Assembly (NCBI GenBank): GCA_964512305.1
Contig: CAZEIW010000008.1
Span: 1-17,224, forward strand
Source: CAZEIW01 sp964512305
GTDB taxonomy: Bacteria > Pseudomonadota > Gammaproteobacteria > Burkholderiales > Burkholderiaceae_F
Direction of reading: 5' to 3'
DNA length: 17,224 bases
The number at the start of each line of letters is the position of its first letter. Position 1 is the stretch's first letter. Under the pieces are notes generated by a model. The model saw only the letters and a list, made by a program, of their open reading frames with translations. It made no database searches and was not told the origin of the DNA. Made by a program: the position numbers and the translations under genes. Positions 14,328-17,224 of the stretch are shown here, one piece after another.

Positions 14328-16040
14328 TCAGAATACCGGGCTTTCGCGATACGTACCCCACAGGGTCTTCAGCTTCTCGACGATATCCCCCATGGTTGCG
14401 CCGGCGGCGACCAGCTCGACCGTGACCGGCATGATGTTCTGGCTCTCGTCGCGGGCGACCGCGATCAGCCGGTCGAGCAGCTGCGCGACCTTCCGGTTGT
14501 CGCGCTCGCGCCGTACCCGGTTCAGGCGCGCGATCTGGCGCTCCGCGGTCGAGGGGTCGTACGGATGCAGCTCGATGTCGAACTTCTCTTCGGGATCGAC
14601 GTACTTGTTGACGCCGATCACCGGCTTCTCGCCGCTCGCCTTGCGCAGCGCGGTCTCGTACGCGAAGTCGGCGATCCGGCGCTGGAACCAGCCTTCCTGC
14701 GTCAGCTTCACGGTGCCGCCGTTGCGGTCGACGTAGTCGATGATGCCGAAGATCTCGCGCTCGTAGCGCGTGGTCAGGCTCTCGACCAAATACGAGCCGC
14801 CGAGCGGATCGACCACGCTCGCGACACCGGACTCGTCGGCGATGATCTGCTGCGTGCGCAGCGCGATCTTCATCGCCTCCTCGGTCGGGATCGCGAAAGC
14901 CTCGTCCATGCCATTGGTGTGCAGGCTCTGCGCGCCGCCGAGCACCGCGGCGAGCGCCTGCAGGCCGGTACGGACGATGTTGACCTGGTATTGCGGCTTG
15001 GTGAGCGACGCCGCCGCGGTCTGGCAGTGGAAGCGCAGCCGCATCGACTCGGGATTGCGGGCGCCGAAACGGTCGCGCATCAGCTTCGCGTAGACGCGGC
15101 GGGCGGCGCGGAACTTCGCGATCTCCTCGAAGAAGTCGGCCTGGCTGACGTAGTAGAACGCAAGCCGCGGCGCGAACTCGTCGACCTGCATTCCGGTCTT
15201 GCGGACCTCCTCGACGTAGGCGATCAGGTTGCACATCGTGAAGGCCACTTCGTCCAGCGGCGAGGAACCGGCCTCCGAGATGTGATAGCCGGAGATGTTG
15301 ATCGGGTTGTAGCGCTTCATGTTGCGCGCGCAGTAGGTGATGCAGTCGCGGACGATGCGCACCGACGGCGCGATCGGAAACGCCCATTCCTTCTGCGCCT
15401 GGTATTCCTTCAGGATGTCGGCCTGGATCGTTCCCGACAGCCGGTCGAGGTCGTAGCCGCGCTTCTGCGACAGGGCCACGTACATCGCGAGCAGGATCCA
15501 CGCGCTGGGGTTGATCGTCATCGACACCGAGATCTTCGTCAGGTCGATGCCGTCGAACAGGTGCTCCATGTCGGCCAGGGTGTCGATCGCGACGCCCTCG
15601 CGCCCCACCTCGCCGATGCTCATCGGATGGTCGCTGTCGTAGCCCATCAGCGTCGGCATGTCGAAGTCGGTCGACAGCCCGGTCTGCCCCTGCGCGATCA
15701 GGTACTTGAAGCGCTGGTTCGTGTCCTCCGCCGTGCCGAAGCCCGCGATCTGCCGCATGGTCCAGAAGCGGCCGCGGTACATGGTCGGGTACGGGCCGCG
15801 CGTGAAGGGAAACTGGCCCGGCAGCCCGATGTCCTCGAGCGGCGTGTCCGCGACGTCGAGCGCCGTGTAGGTTCGCTTGAGCGGAAATCCGCCCAGCGTC
15901 GCGAACTGCGGGGCGCGTTCGGGCGCCCGTCGCATGAAGTCCGCGACTTCGTCGCGCTCCCACGCCTCGACCTGCGCCGCCAGCCGGTCCCGCCACTCGC
16001 GGTCGGCCGCCGGCGCCGCTGACTTGCTCGCTTCGCTCAT
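14328..16040 (-). CDS. hcmA: 2-Hydroxyisobutyryl-CoA mutase large subunit (HcmA-like, B12-dependent)
   Basis: A 570-residue catalytic subunit of an acyl-CoA mutase without its own B12-binding domain. The TIM-barrel motifs are present: GPYPTMYR, FGTAEDTNQRFKYLI, GYDSDHP, PSVRI with Arg228, SGYHISEAG with His253, RFHCQT and QSLHTNG. Two residues decide the substrate. The position that is Tyr in methylmalonyl-CoA mutase and Phe in isobutyryl-CoA mutase is Ile98 (WTMRQIAGFG), and 27 residues on is Asp125 (STDFDMP); these match Ile90 and Asp117 of Aquincola HcmA. The reaction would interconvert 2-hydroxyisobutyryl-CoA and 3-hydroxybutyryl-CoA. Overall similarity to HcmA is very high from end to end, as recalled. 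The start lies 3 nt after the chaperone stop, with GGAGGG as ribosome site. Confidence 0.9.
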   Translation of the reverse strand: MSEASKSAAPAADREWRDRLAAQVEAWERDEVADFMRRAPERAPQFATLGGFPLKRTYTALDVADTPLEDIGLPGQFPFTRGPYPTMYRGRFWTMRQIAGFGTAEDTNQRFKYLIAQGQTGLSTDFDMPTLMGYDSDHPMSIGEVGREGVAIDTLADMEHLFDGIDLTKISVSMTINPSAWILLAMYVALSQKRGYDLDRLSGTIQADILKEYQAQKEWAFPIAPSVRIVRDCITYCARNMKRYNPINISGYHISEAGSSPLDEVAFTMCNLIAYVEEVRKTGMQVDEFAPRLAFYYVSQADFFEEIAKFRAARRVYAKLMRDRFGARNPESMRLRFHCQTAAASLTKPQYQVNIVRTGLQALAAVLGGAQSLHTNGMDEAFAIPTEEAMKIALRTQQIIADESGVASVVDPLGGSYLVESLTTRYEREIFGIIDYVDRNGGTVKLTQEGWFQRRIADFAYETALRKASGEKPVIGVNKYVDPEEKFDIELHPYDPSTAERQIARLNRVRRERDNRKVAQLLDRLIAVARDESQNIMPVTVELVAAGATMGDIVEKLKTLWGTYRESPVF

Positions 16041-16043
16041 GCA

Positions 16044-17030
16044 TCACCCTCCAATGTTGAGATCCTGCAAAAGCCGTCGCGCAGCGATGTGCGGCGACAG
16101 CGTGCGCCGGTTGACCGCCGCCAGCAGCGCCGCGATGCCGGGGTCGCGCCGGCTCGTGAACCGGTCGCGAAGCATCTCTTCGGCGGCCTTCAGCGTGCGG
16201 CGCTCGGCGATGCCCGCGCGGCGGCGCTCGATCTCGCCGCTGTCGTGAAGCCACCGGCGATGATCTTCGATCCCGGTCAGCAGGTCGTCGATCCCCTCGT
16301 TCCGCGTCGAGCTCGTCGCGATGACACGGGGCAGCCACGCGGCCTTGCGCTCGTCCGGCTGGCCCTGCGAAACCGCGAGCCCGAGCGCGAGCATCGCCTT
16401 CAGGTCCGTGATTGTCTTGTTGGCCTCCGGCTTGTCGCACTTGCTGATCACGTGCAGATCGGCGATCTCCAGGATGCCGGCCTTGATCGCCTGGATGTCG
16501 TCGCCCAGCCCGGGCGCGGAAACCACGACGGTGGTGTGCGCCGCGCGCGCGACGTCGACCTCGTCCTGTCCGACGCCGACGGTCTCGATGACCACGACGT
16601 CGTAGCCGGCCGCATCGAACACGTCGACCGCCTCGAGCGTGCCGCGCGCCAGACCCCCCATCGCACCGCGCGTGGCCATGCTGCGCACGAACACGCCAGG
16701 GTCGCCCTCGAGCTCGACCATGCGTATCCGGTCGCCGAGGATCGAGCCGCCGGAAAACGGGCTCGACGGATCGATCGCGACGATCGCGATCGTGCGGCCG
16801 GTCCTGCGCACCGCTGCCGCCAGCTTGGCAACCAGCGTCGACTTGCCGCTGCCCGGGACGCCCGTGATGCCGACCACGTGCGCCCTGCCGGCGCGCGCAT
16901 AGAGGCGGTCGAGCCCGGCGCGCGCCTCGGCGTCGCCCGACTCTGCGCGCGACAGCATGCGGGCGACCGCGCGCGAGTCGCCGCTCAGGACCCGCTCGGC
17001 GAGTTCGGTGGAGGGGATCCGGTTCTTCAT
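16044..17030 (-). CDS. meaB: MeaB/ArgK-family G-protein chaperone of B12 mutase
   Basis: A 328-residue P-loop GTPase that guards and reloads adenosylcobalamin in acyl-CoA mutases. Motifs: P-loop GVPGSGKST (about 55-63), switch-region DPSSPFSGGSILGDRIRM, Walker B/switch ETVGVGQDEVD, base-recognition SKCDKPEA (in place of NKxD), and the C-terminal dimerisation arm. It lies between the small and large subunit genes. In hydroxyisobutyryl-CoA mutase clusters the equivalent protein has been called MeaH. The ATG at 17030 follows a 47-nt gap after the small-subunit stop. Confidence 0.95.
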   Translation of the reverse strand: MKNRIPSTELAERVLSGDSRAVARMLSRAESGDAEARAGLDRLYARAGRAHVVGITGVPGSGKSTLVAKLAAAVRRTGRTIAIVAIDPSSPFSGGSILGDRIRMVELEGDPGVFVRSMATRGAMGGLARGTLEAVDVFDAAGYDVVVIETVGVGQDEVDVARAAHTTVVVSAPGLGDDIQAIKAGILEIADLHVISKCDKPEANKTITDLKAMLALGLAVSQGQPDERKAAWLPRVIATSSTRNEGIDDLLTGIEDHRRWLHDSGEIERRRAGIAERRTLKAAEEMLRDRFTSRRDPGIAALLAAVNRRTLSPHIAARRLLQDLNIGG

Positions 17031-17077
17031 GGGTCGCTATACGCGCGCCAGCTTGGGACCTAGCACGGGACTCCCCT

Positions 17078-17224
17078 CTACCGCGGCCCGCGCTCGCGCA
17101 CCAGCCGGCGCATCGTCTCGACGATGACCGCGGGCGCGGTGTCCTGCAGCAGGACCTCCCTGACGCCCAGCTTCTTGAGCTCGATCACGTCGCCGTCCGG
17201 GATCACGCCGCCCCCGACCACGAG
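17078..17224 (-). CDS. hcmB: B12-binding small subunit of the acyl-CoA mutase (HcmB-like), C-terminal part
   Basis: Only the last 48 residues lie in the window; the gene continues beyond the right edge. LVVGGGVIPDGDV is the B12-domain strand and loop that cups the lower nucleotide of cobalamin, and KKLGVREVLLQDTAP followed by a basic C-terminal helix matches recalled HcmB sequences. The His of the DxHxxG motif that ligates cobalt should lie in the missing part. As a separate small subunit it pairs with the large subunit at 14328-16040, and its position first in the operon fits joint expression. Confidence 0.85.
   Translation of the reverse strand, partial: LVVGGGVIPDGDVIELKKLGVREVLLQDTAPAVIVETMRRLVRERGPR

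Noticed and set aside
14328..16040. Methylmalonyl-CoA mutase or isobutyryl-CoA mutase identity
   Set aside because: The position that is Tyr or Phe in those enzymes is Ile98, and Asp125 is present, which is the hydroxyisobutyryl-CoA mutase pattern.
13351..16440. A single 1029-codon minus-strand frame that runs through the mutase region into the reductase
   Set aside because: Only the part from 14322 down reads as a protein (the reductase). The rest is out of frame with the mutase and chaperone and is Arg/Gly-rich.

Overview
This is a GC-rich proteobacterial chromosome segment, probably betaproteobacterial (Burkholderiales-like). That guess rests on composition, on the intergenic palindromic repeats, and on the close match of the terminal cluster to the 2-hydroxyisobutyryl-CoA mutase genes known from Aquincola/Methylibium-type bacteria. 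No rRNA, tRNA, CRISPR array, integrase or transposase was seen.

Layout. (1) 101-3193, minus strand: a LytTR-type two-component operon with an active LytS-like membrane kinase, a second LytS-like protein that has lost the phospho-acceptor histidine and ATP site (a pseudokinase), and a LytTR response regulator. Palindromic repeats lie at both ends. (2) 3603-6317, plus strand: reverse transsulfuration genes, cystathionine beta-synthase and cystathionine gamma-lyase/synthase, with two tandem hairpin repeats between them. A BamE/SmpA-like lipoprotein gene follows (6342-6758), with a repeat inserted in its signal-peptide region. (3) 6759-7785: a repeat pair and one or two small unknown genes. (4) 7786-11638, minus strand: a stressosome operon, rsbR-rsbS-rsbT-rsbX, continuing with tight overlaps into a soluble histidine kinase and a NarL-type regulator. 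The kinase begins with an RsbU_N-like domain, the part of Bacillus RsbU that RsbT binds. This suggests that released RsbT drives a two-component output rather than the RsbU/V/W-sigmaB route. (5) 12058-13116: a DUF2231-like membrane protein and a small Cys-rich protein, divergently transcribed. (6) 13351-17224, minus strand: a coenzyme-B12 mutase operon (small subunit, partial; MeaB-like G-protein chaperone; large subunit), ending in a ketopantoate-reductase-family gene. The large subunit carries the Ile and Asp that mark 2-hydroxyisobutyryl-CoA mutase rather than methylmalonyl- or isobutyryl-CoA mutase.

The most interesting items are the stressosome wired to a histidine kinase through an RsbU_N domain, the kinase/pseudokinase pair in the LytTR operon, the hydroxyacyl-CoA mutase operon with its added reductase, and two palindromic repeat families, one copy of which lies inside a coding sequence.
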